Origin: Klenkia brasiliensis
Lineage (GTDB): Bacteria; Actinomycetota; Actinomycetes; Mycobacteriales; Geodermatophilaceae
DNA: 64,000 nucleotides
Reading direction: 5' to 3'
Assembly: GCF_900100695.1 (NCBI RefSeq)
Contig: NZ_FNCF01000006.1
Span: 186,001-250,000, forward strand
Position numbers and translations under genes: made by a program. The notes beneath the pieces are model-generated. The model was given only the letters and a program-made list of their open reading frames with translations, made no database searches and had not been told where the DNA came from. Numbering within the stretch: position 1 is the first letter of the stretch; the number at the start of each line of letters is the position of its first letter. Positions 52,719 through 60,996 of this stretch are shown piece after piece.

Positions 52719-53171
52719 TCAGACCGGGGGGACGGCGGCGCGCTGGAAGAGGCGGGACAGCACGATCTCGGTCTGCGTGCCGGTGACGTCGGGCAGGCCG
52801 CGGATGCGCTGCAGCACCTCCTCCAGGTGCCGCACGTCGCGGGTCTGCACCTGCAGGACGGCGTCGGGCGCCCCGGAGACGGTCCAGGCGCTCACCGCCT
52901 CGGGCAGCGCGCCGAGGTCCTGGGTCAGCCGGCGCGGGGAGACCACGCCGGAGTAGGAGACCTCGACGTAGGCCTCGGTCGACCAGCCCAGCGCCGCGGG
53001 GTCGACCACCGCGGTGAACCCCCGGATGGCGCCCGAGGCCAGCAGGCGGTCCACCCGCCGCTTGACCGCCGGCGCGGACAGCCCGACCTCGTCGCCGATC
53101 TCGGCGAAGGTGGCCCGGGCGTCGCGCTGCAGGGCGGTCACGATCCCGCGGTCGATGTCGTCGACGATCAC
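52719..53171 (-). CDS. Lrp/AsnC-family transcriptional regulator
   Basis: The 150 residues have the Lrp winged helix (DDIDRGIVTALQRDARATFAEIG, DEVGLSAPAVKRRVDRLLASGAIRGF) and a RAM ligand domain (about 70-145) that probably binds an amino acid. It is divergent from the DDAH-ocd operon, the likely target, so the effector may be arginine or ornithine. GTG at 53171 is used; no ATG lies near. Octameric assembly is typical of the family. Confidence 0.92.
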   Translation of the reverse strand: MIVDDIDRGIVTALQRDARATFAEIGDEVGLSAPAVKRRVDRLLASGAIRGFTAVVDPAALGWSTEAYVEVSYSGVVSPRRLTQDLGALPEAVSAWTVSGAPDAVLQVQTRDVRHLEEVLQRIRGLPDVTGTQTEIVLSRLFQRAAVPPV

Positions 53172-53179
53172 CGGCGAAG

Positions 53180-53209
53180 CGTTGCACCTGGAGCGGCCAG
53201 AACGCAACG
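53180..53209. promoter_or_regulatory. Inverted repeat between the Lrp gene and ddaH
   Basis: CGTTGC (53180-53185) and GCAACG (53204-53209) are perfect inverted arms separated by 18 bp. They lie 8 bp upstream of the Lrp start and 64 bp upstream of ddaH. This is a candidate Lrp operator controlling both directions. Confidence 0.45.
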
Positions 53210-53273
53210 GATCGACGGTACGGCACAACGGCCGGGGATCGACTGCGTGGGCGCGCGGCCCGACCATGGATCG

Positions 53274-54125
53274 GTGACCTTCCCCGTCCAGCAGGCCGCC
53301 CCTGCACCGGAGCGCACCGCGCGCACCCGGCACTTCGTGATGTGCCCGCCGACCCACTTCGACGTGGTGTCGGTGCTCAACCCGTGGATGGACCCCGCCG
53401 TCCCCGTCGACCGCGACCGGGCGATGAGCCAGTGGTCGGGGCTGGTCGCTGCCTACCAGTCGCTCGGCCACCGGGTCGACCTGCTGGCGCCGGGCCCCGG
53501 CCTGCCGGACATGGTCTTCGCCGCCAACGGCGCCCTGGTCGTCGGTGGCCGCGCGTTGGGTGCGGCCTTCCTGCACCCCGAGCGCCGGCCCGAGGCTGCG
53601 CTGCACCGGGAGCTGCTGGCCGAGCTCGGCATCGCGGTGCACGAGCCGGTGCACACCAACGAGGGCGAGGGCGACTTCGCCGTGGTCGGGGACCTGGTGC
53701 TGGCCGGCACCGGCTTCCGCACCGACCGCGCCGCGCACGCCGAGGCCCAGGAGGTGCTCGGCGTCCCCGTCGTCTCCCTGCAGCTGGTCGACCCGCGCTT
53801 CTACCACCTGGACACCTGCCTGGCGGTGCTCGACGACACCACCGTGGCCTGGTTCCCGGCCGCGTTCTCGGCCAGCAGCCAGCAGGTGGTGCGCACGCTG
53901 TTCCCCGGCGCGGTCGAGGCGACCGAGGCCGACGCGCTGGCCTTCGGGCTGAACGCGGTCTCCGACGGCCGGCACGTGCTGCTGCCGGTGGCGGCGACGA
54001 CGCTCGCCGCGGACCTGCGGGCGGCCGGTTTCGAGCCGGTCGGGATCGAGCTGGACGAGCTGGTGAAGGCGGGGGGCAGCGTCAAGTGCTGCACCCTCGA
54101 GCTGCGACAGGAGGAGCGGGCATGA
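53274..54125 (+). CDS. ddaH: Dimethylarginine dimethylaminohydrolase-like amidinotransferase
   Basis: The 283 residues are a guanidino-group modifying enzyme of the DDAH/arginine deiminase superfamily. HFVMCPPTHFDVV near 22-34 starts the fold, PDMVFAANGAL supplies the substrate-binding Asp, the catalytic His lies in FYHLDTC, and the nucleophilic Cys in VKCCTLEL near the C-terminus. It would hydrolyse methylarginine or arginine to citrulline plus an amine. It overlaps the ornithine cyclodeaminase start as ATGA, so the two act in one pathway. The exact guanidine substrate is inferred. Confidence 0.85.
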   Translation: MTFPVQQAAPAPERTARTRHFVMCPPTHFDVVSVLNPWMDPAVPVDRDRAMSQWSGLVAAYQSLGHRVDLLAPGPGLPDMVFAANGALVVGGRALGAAFLHPERRPEAALHRELLAELGIAVHEPVHTNEGEGDFAVVGDLVLAGTGFRTDRAAHAEAQEVLGVPVVSLQLVDPRFYHLDTCLAVLDDTTVAWFPAAFSASSQQVVRTLFPGAVEATEADALAFGLNAVSDGRHVLLPVAATTLAADLRAAGFEPVGIELDELVKAGGSVKCCTLELRQEERA

Positions 54126-55156
54126 CCGCGTTCGTGGGTGTGCAGGACATGGCGCGGCTGCTGGCCGCCACCGGCGTGGGCCCGGCGATCGCCCAGGTCG
54201 CCGAGCGGGTGCACGCGGACTTCGTCCGCTGGGCGGAGTTCGACAAGACCCCGCGGGTGGCCAGCCACTCGCCGATCGGCGTCATCGAGCTGATGCCGAC
54301 CAGCGACGGGCAGCGGTACGGGTTCAAGTACGTCAACGGCCACCCGACCAACCCCGAGCGCGGCTTCCAGACCGTGACCGCGTTCGGCGCGCTGGCCGAC
54401 GTCGACACCGGCTACCCGCTGCTGCTGGCGGAGATGACCCTGCTGACCGCCGTGCGGACGGCGGCGACCTCCGCGGTGGCGGCCCGCGCGCTGGCCCGGC
54501 CCGACGCGCGCCGGCTGGCCCTGGTCGGCGCCGGCAGCCAGGCGGAGTTCCAGGCCTGGGGCATGCGCACCGCCCTGGGCATCACCGACCTCGCGGTGTT
54601 CGACCCCGACCCGGCCGCCGCCGCCAAGCTGGTCCGCCACCTGCAGCCGGCCGGGTTCACCGTCACGTTGTGCGCGACGGCGGGCGAGGCGGTGCGCGGC
54701 GCCGACGTCGTCACCACCTGCACCGCGGACAAGGCCCGGGCCCTCGTGCTCGACGCCGCCGACGTCGCCCCCGGCACCCACCTCAACGCCATCGGCGGCG
54801 ACTGCCCCGGCAAGACCGAGCTGCCCGTCGAGCTGGTGCGCGCCGCGAGCGTGTTCATCGAGTTCGAGGCCCAGACCCGCGTCGAGGGCGAGATCCAGGC
54901 CCTGCCCGCCGACTCGCCGGTCACCGAGCTGTGGGAGGTGCTGGCCGGGCGCCGTCCGGGCCGCACGCGGGCCGACGAGGTCACCCTCTTCGACTCGGTG
55001 GGGTTCGCCGTCGAGGACTTCAGCGCGCTGTGCTGGCTCGCCGACGCCGTCCGGGGCACGCCGTGGTCGACCGAGCTGGACCTGGTCGCCGACCCGGCCG
55101 ACCCCAAGGACCTCTTCGGCCTGGTCGCCGCTGCGGGGGCCCCGCTGCCGGCCTGA
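54122..55156 (+). CDS. ocd: Ornithine cyclodeaminase
   Basis: The 344 residues match the ornithine cyclodeaminase/mu-crystallin family. The NAD-binding loop LVGAGSQAEFQAWG (about 137-150), the conserved Arg/Lys centre in GFKYVNGHPTNPERG, and HLNAIGGDCPGKTEL are present. The last places the catalytic Asp in GGDCPGK, as in true ornithine cyclodeaminases. It converts ornithine to proline and ammonia. With DDAH upstream it forms an arginine/methylarginine-to-proline route, though the citrulline-to-ornithine step is not here. ATG overlaps the ddaH stop. Confidence 0.9.
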   Translation: MTAFVGVQDMARLLAATGVGPAIAQVAERVHADFVRWAEFDKTPRVASHSPIGVIELMPTSDGQRYGFKYVNGHPTNPERGFQTVTAFGALADVDTGYPLLLAEMTLLTAVRTAATSAVAARALARPDARRLALVGAGSQAEFQAWGMRTALGITDLAVFDPDPAAAAKLVRHLQPAGFTVTLCATAGEAVRGADVVTTCTADKARALVLDAADVAPGTHLNAIGGDCPGKTELPVELVRAASVFIEFEAQTRVEGEIQALPADSPVTELWEVLAGRRPGRTRADEVTLFDSVGFAVEDFSALCWLADAVRGTPWSTELDLVADPADPKDLFGLVAAAGAPLPA

Positions 55157-55173
55157 CCCGTCCGGGTGGCGCG

Positions 55174-55252
55174 CCCTCTTCTGTTGTGCGCAATGAGGTG
55201 CCACACTCCACGCAGTCGGGTGCACCGGGTTCGAGAAGAGGGTCCGGTGCAC
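55174..55252. other. Two interleaved perfect stems in the ocd-lysR convergent gap
   Basis: CCCTCTTCT (55174-55182) pairs with AGAAGAGGG (55234-55242), and GTGCACCGG (55220-55228) pairs with CCGGTGCAC (55244-55252). Both are perfect 9-bp stems. The order is A-B-A'-B', so only one can form at a time on one RNA. They may terminate transcription from the two convergent genes or form a small RNA. Confidence 0.6.
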
Positions 55253-55267
55253 ACGGCCCGCGGTGGC

Positions 55268-56164
55268 TCAGCCCCGCAGGATGCGGCGGGCCGCCGCGGT
55301 CAGCTCGGCCACCAGCTGCTCGTCCACCCCGGAGTGCGCGATGAGCTCGACGCTGCGGTGCAGGGCGTCGTCAGCCACCGGGACGCCCACCACCCCCTCG
55401 GCCGTCCGGTCGGCGATCGACGCCGGCACCAGCGAGATGCCGAGCCCGGCCGCCACGTAGGCGGCCACCAGCAGGTAGTCGTCGCTGCGCGCGCGGGCCC
55501 GCGGGCGGAACCCCACCGCGCCCGCCGCCGCCCGCAGCAGCAGCTCGATCGGCTCGTCGGGCTGGGCGGAGAGGATCCAGTCCTCCTCGGCGAGGTCCTC
55601 CAGCTCCACCCCGGCCAGCGTCCCGGCCAGCCGGTGCCCGGCCGGGACCAGCAGGCTCAGCGGCTCCTCGGCCAGCACCCGCCGGTCGCAGCCCGGCGGC
55701 ACCGGCCGGGTGTCCGCGGCGCTGGTGTAGACCACCGCCGCGTCGACCCGCAGCTCGGCCAGGTCCCGGCGCAGGACGGCGACCTCGGCCTCCCGGACGG
55801 TGATCCGCACGCCCTGCGCGCGGGACCAGGACAGCAGGTGCGGCAGGAGCAGCAGCCCCGCCGAGGGGTAGATGCCCAGCACCACCCGCCGGCGCCGGTC
55901 CCGCGCGAACGCGCGCACCTCGGCCAGCGCGCGTTCGCTGCGCTCCAGCACGGCCCGGGCATGGGGCAGCAGCTCGGCGCCCGCCGGGGTGAGCCGGGAG
56001 CCGGTCGGGGTCGCCGAGACCGCCGGCGTGCCCAGCTCGCGGGCCAGGCCCCGCAGGTGGTGGGTGACGGTCGGCTGGCTCCACCCCAGCGCCGCCGCGG
56101 CCCGGGAGACCGAGCCGGCGTCGGCGACCGCGCACAGGGCGGCGAGCTGGCGGAGGTCGAGCAC
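55268..56164 (-). CDS. LysR-family transcriptional regulator
   Basis: The 298 residues have an N-terminal LysR HTH (LRQLAALCAVADAGSVSRAAAALGWSQPTVTHHLRGLA) and a substrate-binding domain (about 90-290). It is divergent from the M20 peptidase, with the palindrome CATACCAGGTATG between them, so the peptidase is the likely target. The start is GTG at 56164. The effector is unknown, probably a substrate or product of the peptidase. Confidence 0.93.
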   Translation of the reverse strand: MLDLRQLAALCAVADAGSVSRAAAALGWSQPTVTHHLRGLARELGTPAVSATPTGSRLTPAGAELLPHARAVLERSERALAEVRAFARDRRRRVVLGIYPSAGLLLLPHLLSWSRAQGVRITVREAEVAVLRRDLAELRVDAAVVYTSAADTRPVPPGCDRRVLAEEPLSLLVPAGHRLAGTLAGVELEDLAEEDWILSAQPDEPIELLLRAAAGAVGFRPRARARSDDYLLVAAYVAAGLGISLVPASIADRTAEGVVGVPVADDALHRSVELIAHSGVDEQLVAELTAAARRILRG

Positions 56165-56172
56165 CCCGGATG

Positions 56173-56185
56173 CATACCAGGTATG
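56173..56185. promoter_or_regulatory. LysR operator-like palindrome
   Basis: CATACC and GGTATG flank a single A, giving a perfect 13-bp palindrome. It lies 8 bp upstream of the lysR GTG and about 105 bp from the M20 start. LysR sites of the form ATAC-N-GTAT are common. Confidence 0.6.
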
Positions 56186-56289
56186 GAGCGACCCACGGAT
56201 GACGCTCTTCTGCCTGGCCCCCCGCAGCGGCCACGATGTCGCCGCCGGGGCGGCAGGCGCGCCCGGGGGACGCTCGAGGAGAGGGCGAC

Positions 56290-57597
56290 ATGACCGCAGT
56301 GGCCGATCTGGTCGGTGTGCAGGACCGGGCGCTGTCCCGGGCCGAGCTCGCCGTGCTGGACGCGATCGACGAGCAGGGCGTGGTGGAGGACCTGGTCCGG
56401 TCGATCCGGGTGCCCAGCACCACCGGCTCGGACGCGGAGACCGAGGAGCAGCACCAGCAGGCGGCGGCGCTGACCCGGCTCGGCTTCGACGTCGACACCT
56501 GGGCGCTGGACCTGCCCGCGCTGGCCGCGCACCCGGACTTCCCGGGCACCGAGGCGCCGCGCACCGAGGGCGTCGGCGTGGTGGGCGTGCTCGGCCCTGC
56601 CGGGGTGCCGGCCCTGGTGCTGCAGGGGCACGTCGACGTCGTCCCCACCGGCGACCTGGGCAAGTGGGTGGACCGCGACCCGTTCAGCGGCGCGGTGCGC
56701 GGCGGCGCGGTGCACGGCCGCGGTGCCTGCGACATGAAGGCCGGCTGCGCGGTCAACCTGGGCGTGGCCCGGGCCCTCGCGGCGTCCGGGGTGCGGCTGG
56801 AGCGCCCGTTCGCGGTGCATTCCGTGGTCTCCGAGGAGGACGGCGGGCTGGGCGCGTTCGCGACGGTGGTCCGGGGGCACCGGGGCGAGGCCGCGGTGAT
56901 CACCGAGCCGACCAGCGGGCGGGTACTGGTGGCCAACGCCGGGGCGCTGACCTTCGAGCTCACCGTCGACGGCCGGGCCGCGCACGGCAGCACCCGGCTG
57001 GAGGGGCACAGCGCCGTGGAGGCGTTCCTGCCGGTGTTCGCCGCGCTCACCGAGCTGGAGCGGGAGCGCAACGCCGCGCCGCACCCGCTGTTCGCCGGCC
57101 AGCCGCTGCCCTACCCCATCTCGGTCGGCACGCTCCGCGCCGGTGACTGGGCCAGCAGCGTCCCCGACGTGCTGGTCGCCGAGGGCCGCATGGGCGTCCG
57201 GCTCGGCGAGGCACCGGAGGAGGCGCGGGCCGCACTGCGCCGCGCCCTGGACGACCTCGCCGCCGGTGACCCGTGGCTGCGCGACCACCCGGTGCGGCTG
57301 GCCTGGACCGGCGGCCAGTTCGCCAGCGGCCGGCTCGCCGAGGGCCACCCGCTGCTCGGCGAGGTCACCCGCGCGGTGCACGACGTCGAGGGCCGGACGG
57401 CGGCGGCCGCGGCGGCGCCCTACGGCAGCGACCTGCGGCTCTACACCGGTCTGAGCGGCATCCCGACGCTGCAGTACGGCCCCGGCGACGTCCGGTTCGC
57501 GCACGCCCCGCGGGAGCAGGTGCGCATCGAGGAGGTGCTGCGCACGACCCGCACCCTGGCCGTGCTCGCCGCGCGCCGCTGCGGCGCCCACCTCTGA
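56290..57597 (+). CDS. M20-family peptidase/deacylase (ArgE/DapE-like)
   Basis: The 435 residues are a metal-dependent M20 amidohydrolase. Metal ligands are seen in LQGHVDVVPTGD, ACDMKAGCAVNLG, SVVSEEDGGLG and the late PTLQYGPGDVRFAHAP. A lid domain (about 215-330) separates them. Relatives hydrolyse N-acetylornithine, succinyl-diaminopimelate or peptides. The ornithine-related neighbours make an N-acylated amino acid attractive, but this is inference. ATG at 56290 is preceded by GAGGAGAGGG, a strong site. It is controlled by the divergent LysR gene. Confidence 0.9.
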   Translation: MTAVADLVGVQDRALSRAELAVLDAIDEQGVVEDLVRSIRVPSTTGSDAETEEQHQQAAALTRLGFDVDTWALDLPALAAHPDFPGTEAPRTEGVGVVGVLGPAGVPALVLQGHVDVVPTGDLGKWVDRDPFSGAVRGGAVHGRGACDMKAGCAVNLGVARALAASGVRLERPFAVHSVVSEEDGGLGAFATVVRGHRGEAAVITEPTSGRVLVANAGALTFELTVDGRAAHGSTRLEGHSAVEAFLPVFAALTELERERNAAPHPLFAGQPLPYPISVGTLRAGDWASSVPDVLVAEGRMGVRLGEAPEEARAALRRALDDLAAGDPWLRDHPVRLAWTGGQFASGRLAEGHPLLGEVTRAVHDVEGRTAAAAAAPYGSDLRLYTGLSGIPTLQYGPGDVRFAHAPREQVRIEEVLRTTRTLAVLAARRCGAHL

Positions 57598-57620
57598 CGC
57601 CGGCGTGGGCGGGGCCGGCC

Positions 57621-58067
57621 TCAGCGCAGGTGGGTGACCACGGACTCGCCGGGCGGCACGGGGTGGCCGTGCGTGCACCGCACCTCGGCGACGACCTCCG
57701 CGCCGCACCCGGCGTGCGCCACGGCGATCGGGGGGCCGCCGGGGACGCCGGCGTGCGCGTCGCCCCACTGCCGCAGCGCGGTGATCACCGGGAGGAAGTC
57801 CAGCCCCGCTGGGGTCAGCCGGTACTCCTGCCGCACCCGCTGGCCCGGCTCGCGGTAGTCGGCGCGCGCGAGCAGCCCGGCGTCGACCAGCTCGGCCAGC
57901 CGCCGGGCGGTCATCGGCTCGCTGAGCCCGGTGCGGACGGCGAAGTCGGCGAACCGCCGGGTGCCCAGCGCCGCCTCGCGCAGCAGCAGCAGGGACGACC
58001 GGGACCCCACCAGGTCCAGGGTCGCCGCGATCGTGCAGTGCTCCCGGACCCCGGTCGGCGCGTCCAT
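57621..58067 (-). CDS. HxlR-family transcriptional regulator
   Basis: The 148 residues carry an HxlR winged helix: CTIAATLDLVGSRSSLLLLREAALG, RRFADFAVRTGLSEPMTARRLAELVDAGLL and the YRLTPAGLDFLPVI wing. HxlR proteins often control divergent exporters or oxidoreductases, and here the divergent gene is an MFS transporter. The ATG at 58067 is used; a GTG two codons upstream is possible. The perfect inverted repeat at 58090-58118 is its probable operator. Confidence 0.92.
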   Translation of the reverse strand: MDAPTGVREHCTIAATLDLVGSRSSLLLLREAALGTRRFADFAVRTGLSEPMTARRLAELVDAGLLARADYREPGQRVRQEYRLTPAGLDFLPVITALRQWGDAHAGVPGGPPIAVAHAGCGAEVVAEVRCTHGHPVPPGESVVTHLR

Positions 58068-58089
58068 CCCCACCTCGCTTGTGCGCAGT

Positions 58090-58118
58090 TGAGCCAGGTG
58101 TCATGGTGTGCTGGCTCA
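58090..58118. promoter_or_regulatory. HxlR operator-like inverted repeat
   Basis: TGAGCCAG (58090-58097) and CTGGCTCA (58111-58118) are perfect arms with a 13-bp spacer, 23 bp upstream of the hxlR start and 35 bp upstream of the MFS gene. It would let one HxlR dimer control both divergent genes. Confidence 0.6.
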
Positions 58119-58152
58119 TCCCCACTGTAGCCAGCCCGGCGGAGGTCGTCCC

Positions 58153-59565
58153 GTGCCCGAGCAGACCGACGTCGACCGCACCCGCCGGCGGACCCTGGCC
58201 ACCGCGGCCGGGTCCACCCTCCTCGTGCTCGCCGTCTTCGTCACCCCGCTCGGCACCGGCGTGCGGACGGCGACCGACTTCGGGGCCGGTCCCGGTGCGC
58301 AGGCCTGGCTGCTGTCCTCGATAAGCGTGGGGCTGGCCGCCGCGCTGCTCACCGCCGGGGTGCTCGCCGACGACGTGGGACGGCGCCGCGTGCTGGTCGC
58401 CGGGCTGGCCCTCGTCGCCGCCGGCGCCGCAGTGGCCGGCCTGGCGGGCGGCACCGTGCCCTTCGTGGTGGGCCGGCTGGTGCAGGGCGTGGGCGGCGCC
58501 GCGGTCCTGGCGGGTGCGCTCGGCGTCATCGGCCAGGTGTTCCCGCCGGGCCCGGACCGGGCGCGGGCGGCGGCGGTGTGGGGGGCCAGCGTCGGCGCGG
58601 GCACCGGGTTCGGCGGCGTCGCGACCGTGCTGCTCGACCACGGCACGCAGTGGCGGGTGACCTACCTGGTGACCGCGGTCGTCGGCACCGGCGTCGCCCT
58701 TGTCGCCCACCGCACCCTGCCCGGTGCCGTCCCCGCGCCCCGGCGCCGGCCCGACGTCGCCGGCGCGGTGCTGCTCGCCGCGGGCCTGTCCGCACTGCTC
58801 GCCGGCCTGGTGCAGTCGCGCAGCGCGTCCGGCCCGGCCGGCGTCGTCCTGCTGGTCGGGGGTGCCCTGCTGCTGGTCGCGTTCGCGGTCACCGAGCGGC
58901 GCAGCCCGGCGCCGATGATCGACCTGGCGCTGTTCGCCGCACCCGGCTTCCGGGCCGCGACCCTCGGCGCGCTGCTCACCGGCGGCGCGATGGTGGGGCT
59001 GGCGTCCTACCTGCCCTCGATGGTGCAGCGCGGCCTGGGCGCCTCGCTGCTGGCCGCCACGCTGCTGGTGCTGTTCTGGTCGGCGGTCAGCACGGCCACC
59101 TCGGTCGCGCTCCGCTGGCTGCCCGGTGTCGACGGCCGGCTGCTGCTGGCCGGCGCGCTGGTCGTGGCCGGGCTGGGCATGGCCGCCCTGGCCGCGGTCG
59201 GCACGGGGAGCTCCCCGGCGGTGCTGCTGCCCGGCCTGCTGGTCTACGGCATCGGCTACGGCGCAGCGAACGCGGCGCTGGGCCGGGAGGCGGTGGCCCA
59301 CGTGCCGGCCGAGCGGGCGGGGATGGGCAGCGGGGCCAACAACACCGCCCGCTACGTCGGCGCGGCGCTCGGGACGACGGCCGTGGTCCTCGTCGCCTCC
59401 GCGGCCGGTCCCGCCGGGACGGCTGCCGGCCAGCTCGCCGGCTGGGACCACGCCGCGCTGGGCGCCGCGGCGGTCGCCGTCCTCGGCGGGCTGGGGATCG
59501 CGCTGACCGGCCGCCGGGCCCGCCGAGCGGCGCCGACGCTGGTCAGCGGGCCGCGCGGCGGCTAG
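58153..59565 (+). CDS. MFS transporter (DHA2-like drug exporter)
   Basis: The 470 residues form about 14 membrane segments. The DHA motif near 70 is GVLADDVGRRRVLVAG, and LVQGVGGAAVLAGALG near 115 matches the GxxxGPxxG helix region. This places it in the 14-TMS drug:H+ antiporter group. It would export a toxic compound through the plasma membrane. The GTG at 58153 is preceded by GGAGG. Regulation by the divergent HxlR is inferred. Confidence 0.92.
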   Translation: MPEQTDVDRTRRRTLATAAGSTLLVLAVFVTPLGTGVRTATDFGAGPGAQAWLLSSISVGLAAALLTAGVLADDVGRRRVLVAGLALVAAGAAVAGLAGGTVPFVVGRLVQGVGGAAVLAGALGVIGQVFPPGPDRARAAAVWGASVGAGTGFGGVATVLLDHGTQWRVTYLVTAVVGTGVALVAHRTLPGAVPAPRRRPDVAGAVLLAAGLSALLAGLVQSRSASGPAGVVLLVGGALLLVAFAVTERRSPAPMIDLALFAAPGFRAATLGALLTGGAMVGLASYLPSMVQRGLGASLLAATLLVLFWSAVSTATSVALRWLPGVDGRLLLAGALVVAGLGMAALAAVGTGSSPAVLLPGLLVYGIGYGAANAALGREAVAHVPAERAGMGSGANNTARYVGAALGTTAVVLVASAAGPAGTAAGQLAGWDHAALGAAAVAVLGGLGIALTGRRARRAAPTLVSGPRGG

Positions 59566-59574
59566 CTTCCCGCC

Positions 59575-59781
59575 ATGACGACCTTCTGGATCGTGGTGGG
59601 CGTGCTGGTGGTGGCCGGGCTGGCCGCCATGCTGGTGCACGACCGGCGGGCGACGATGCGGGGTGCCCGGCTGAACCCGGACATCGGCTCCGACGTCGGC
59701 CGGGGGCACGCGGACCCGGACGCCTACCGCGGGTCGCAGGGCAGCACGCCCAACGGGTGGGGGATGGGCAGCGGGAACTAG
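59575..59781 (+). CDS. Small membrane protein, 68 residues
   Basis: One N-terminal membrane segment (residues 4-20) is followed by DRRATMRGARLNPDIGSDVG and a Gly/Ser/Asn-rich tail. No family is recognised. The start is 9 bp after the MFS stop, so it may be co-transcribed with the exporter. Its last 4 bp overlap the stop of the convergent M23 gene. Codon use and position support a real gene, but the role is unknown. Confidence 0.65.
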   Translation: MTTFWIVVGVLVVAGLAAMLVHDRRATMRGARLNPDIGSDVGRGHADPDAYRGSQGSTPNGWGMGSGN

Positions 59782-60926
59782 CCGCAGGAGCCCACCGAGA
59801 TGCCGTGCGAGGTCAGCCACGGCACCGGGTTGCGGCGGTCGGCGTACAGCCCGCCGTAGTGGGTCTCCACGTGCACGTGCGGGCCGGTGGACTGGCCGCG
59901 GTTGCCCACGGTCGCGATCTGCTGCCCGGCCGACACGACCTGGCCCGGTCGCACGGTGAAGCTGTCGACGTGCCCGTAGAGGGTGACCACGCCGTCGGGG
60001 TGCTGCACGTAGACCGCCTGGCCGAACCCGCTCGCGGGGCCGGCGTCCAGGACCACGCCGCCCTCGGGGGCGTAGATCGGCGTGCCGATGGGCGCGGCGA
60101 CGTCGATGCCGAAGTGCGTCGTCCCCCAGCGCGAGCCGTAGCAGGAGGTGACCCGGCCGTCGACGAGCGAGCCGTCGCCGGTGCTGCTCACGCTGGCGGC
60201 GGCGACCGACGCCTGCGCCGCGGCGGCCGCGGCCGCCGCCGCGTCCTCCACCCCCTGCGCCTCCAGCAGCGCGGTCTGCGCGGCCAGCAGCTCGGCGTCG
60301 AGATCGGCCTTCTGCGCGGTGACCGCGTCGAAGGACTCCTGGGCGGCGGCCAGCTGCTGCTGGGCCGCGGCGTCGGACTCCGCGGCGGCCTGCGCGGCGG
60401 CGTCCAGCCGGCCGACGGCCTCCTGCGCTGCCGCGTCCGCGGCCTGCTCCTGGTCCCGCTGCGCCTCGACGGCGTCCAGCCGGCCGGTGCGGTCCAGCCC
60501 GAGCTGCTCCATGGTGGCCGCGCGCTGCAGCACGTCCTCGGGGCTCTCGGCGTCCAGCAGCACCTGCGCGGTGCCGAAGGTCTGCTGGCCCATGAACGCC
60601 TCGCGGCCCAGCGTGGCCACGTCGTCCTCGGCCACCTCGGTGGCGGCCTGTGCCTCGGCGAGCGCGGCCGCGGTGGCGGCCTGCGCCTCCTGCGCCGTCG
60701 TGAGCTCCTCCTGCGCGACGCGGTCGGCGTCGGCGGCGGCCTCGGCCAGCACCGTCGAGCGGGCCAGCTCCTCCTCCGCGGCGGCGACCAGGGCGGCGAC
60801 CCGGTCCACCTCGGCCTGCGCGGCGGCGACCGCGGCGGTGTCGGCGGGGGCGGCGGCGGCCGGCGGGGCCGCCGTGCCGAGAGCCAGGAGTGCCCCGAGC
60901 GCGAGGACGGCGAGCCGGGGACGCAT
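59778..60926 (-). CDS. Secreted M23-family peptidase with coiled-coil domain
   Basis: The 382 residues begin with a signal peptide ending near 26, continue with a long Ala/Glu-rich coiled coil (about 30-240), and end in an M23/LytM peptidase domain (about 260-380). Zinc ligands are seen in THFGID (H, D) and HVHVE. It cleaves peptidoglycan cross-links outside the cell. The coiled-coil-plus-LytM layout resembles RipA/NlpD-like septation hydrolases. It is separated from the RsbW-like gene by 70 bp. Confidence 0.92.
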   Translation of the reverse strand: MRPRLAVLALGALLALGTAAPPAAAAPADTAAVAAAQAEVDRVAALVAAAEEELARSTVLAEAAADADRVAQEELTTAQEAQAATAAALAEAQAATEVAEDDVATLGREAFMGQQTFGTAQVLLDAESPEDVLQRAATMEQLGLDRTGRLDAVEAQRDQEQAADAAAQEAVGRLDAAAQAAAESDAAAQQQLAAAQESFDAVTAQKADLDAELLAAQTALLEAQGVEDAAAAAAAAAQASVAAASVSSTGDGSLVDGRVTSCYGSRWGTTHFGIDVAAPIGTPIYAPEGGVVLDAGPASGFGQAVYVQHPDGVVTLYGHVDSFTVRPGQVVSAGQQIATVGNRGQSTGPHVHVETHYGGLYADRRNPVPWLTSHGISVGSCG

Positions 60927-60996
60927 CGGTCCGACGCTAACCGACGGTCACCGCCGATGTCACGGGTGGGTAACGGACCGATCCGTCACGCGGCCC

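Noticed and set aside
55174-55252. H-type RNA pseudoknot
   Set aside because: The loop that would have to cross the first 9-bp stem is only 1 nt, so both stems cannot form together.
55657-59820. Very long minus-strand open frame (about 1,390 codons)
   Set aside because: It crosses several well-supported genes (LysR, M20, HxlR, MFS) and encodes low-complexity sequence typical of antisense frames in high-GC DNA.
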